Assembly: GCA_030425055.1 (NCBI GenBank)
Contig: JAUHVN010000150.1
Location: 1-6,920, forward strand
Direction of reading: 5' to 3'
DNA: 6,920 nt
DNA from: Actinomycetes bacterium
GTDB taxonomy: Bacteria; Actinomycetota; Actinomycetes; Actinomycetales; Microbacteriaceae
This document shows positions 6,455-6,920 of this stretch, in pieces. Both the position numbers and the translations under genes were made by a program. Every line of letters begins with the position of its first letter. The first letter of the stretch is position 1. The notes beneath the pieces were generated by a model. That model did no database searches and was not told the origin of the DNA. It worked only from the letters and a program-made list of their open reading frames with translations.

Positions 6455-6920
6455 TCACAGACCGGCGGCGGCCCGCAGCGCCTCGGCGCGGTCGGTGCGC
6501 TCCCACGTGAACTCGGGCAGTTCGCGGCCGAAGTGGCCGTAGGCGGCCGTCTTCGCGTAGATCGGACGCAGCAGATCGAGCGCGTCGATGATCGCCTGCG
6601 GCCGCAGGTCGAAGACCTCGCGGATCGCGCCGGCGATCGTGTCGTCGGACACCCGGCCGGTGCCGAACGTCTCGACGTAGAGCCCGACGGGTGCCGCGCG
6701 GCCGATCGCGTAGGCGACCTGCACCTCGAGGCGCTCGGCGAGTCCGGCGGCGACGGCGTTCTTCGCGACCCAGCGCATGGCGTACGCAGCCGACCGGTCG
6801 ACCTTCGACGGGTCCTTGCCGCTGAACGCGCCGCCGCCGTGGCGGGCCGCCCCGCCGTAGGTGTCGATGATGATCTTGCGGCCGGTGAGCCCCGCGTCGC
6901 CCTTCGGGCCGCCGATCACG
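6455..6920 (-). CDS. metK: S-adenosylmethionine synthase (C-terminal part, cut by window edge)
   Basis: MetK makes S-adenosylmethionine from methionine and ATP, releasing phosphate and pyrophosphate. The last 154 of about 400 residues are present, covering most of the ATP and phosphate site and the C-terminal domain. The segment opens with VIGGPKGDAGLTGRKIIIDT, followed by YGGAARHGGGAFSGKDPSKV, which contains the family signature GGGAFSGKD at local residues 28-36 and the lysines and aspartate that bind phosphate and metal. YAKTAAYGHFGRE and the final ALRAAAGL are typical. The first complete codon in the window is a GTG coding for internal valine, not a start, since the conserved family sequence continues upstream. 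One base separates its stop from the priA ATG (TGACATG), so the two genes are almost certainly cotranscribed. Its product supplies methyl groups to RsmB further down the run. Confidence 0.98.
   Translation of the reverse strand, partial: VIGGPKGDAGLTGRKIIIDTYGGAARHGGGAFSGKDPSKVDRSAAYAMRWVAKNAVAAGLAERLEVQVAYAIGRAAPVGLYVETFGTGRVSDDTIAGAIREVFDLRPQAIIDALDLLRPIYAKTAAYGHFGRELPEFTWERTDRAEALRAAAGL

Noticed and set aside
4879..6510. A 543-residue open frame on the plus strand opposite priA
   Set aside because: It shadows priA, has low-complexity composition rich in Arg, Ala and His, and shows no family motif.

Overview
The window is a GC-rich (roughly 70% by eye) stretch of actinobacterial core chromosome. 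The proteins and gene order most resemble Microbacteriaceae, with Microbacterium-like the best guess; this is judged from remembered protein families and synteny, not from a search. All genes lie on the minus strand, so transcription runs from high to low coordinates. There are no tRNAs, rRNAs, mobile elements, CRISPR arrays or large repeats, and no gap between genes exceeds 40 bases.

In transcription order the layout is: metK (C-terminal part only, cut by the right edge), priA, fmt, rsmB, rpe, hisE, hisG, hisF (N-terminal part only, cut by the left edge). The junctions are tight: 1 base metK/priA, 8 bases priA/fmt, a 4-base GTGA overlap fmt/rsmB, 22 bases rsmB/rpe, 40 bases rpe/hisE, 40 bases hisE/hisG and a 1-base TGATG overlap hisG/hisF. 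This is consistent with one operon or an operon with internal promoters. The likeliest internal promoter lies in the rpe/hisE gap, where a TACCCT box sits 6 bases before the hisE GTG.

By function, metK makes S-adenosylmethionine, the methyl donor for the 16S rRNA methyltransferase RsmB. Fmt formylates initiator Met-tRNA, so the first half is tied to translation and one-carbon metabolism. PriA is the actinobacterial form of the replication-restart protein, which keeps its zinc-binding cysteines but has lost the helicase motifs. Rpe interconverts pentose phosphates, and HisG, HisE and HisF carry out steps 1, 2 and the ring-forming step of histidine synthesis, starting from pentose-derived PRPP.

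I found no sign of a new biological system. The points worth a second look are modest: the helicase-less PriA, a possible leaderless promoter for the his genes, a rare-codon patch with a promoter-like box at the end of priA, the joining of a housekeeping run to a his run, and a lineage-type substitution in HisE.
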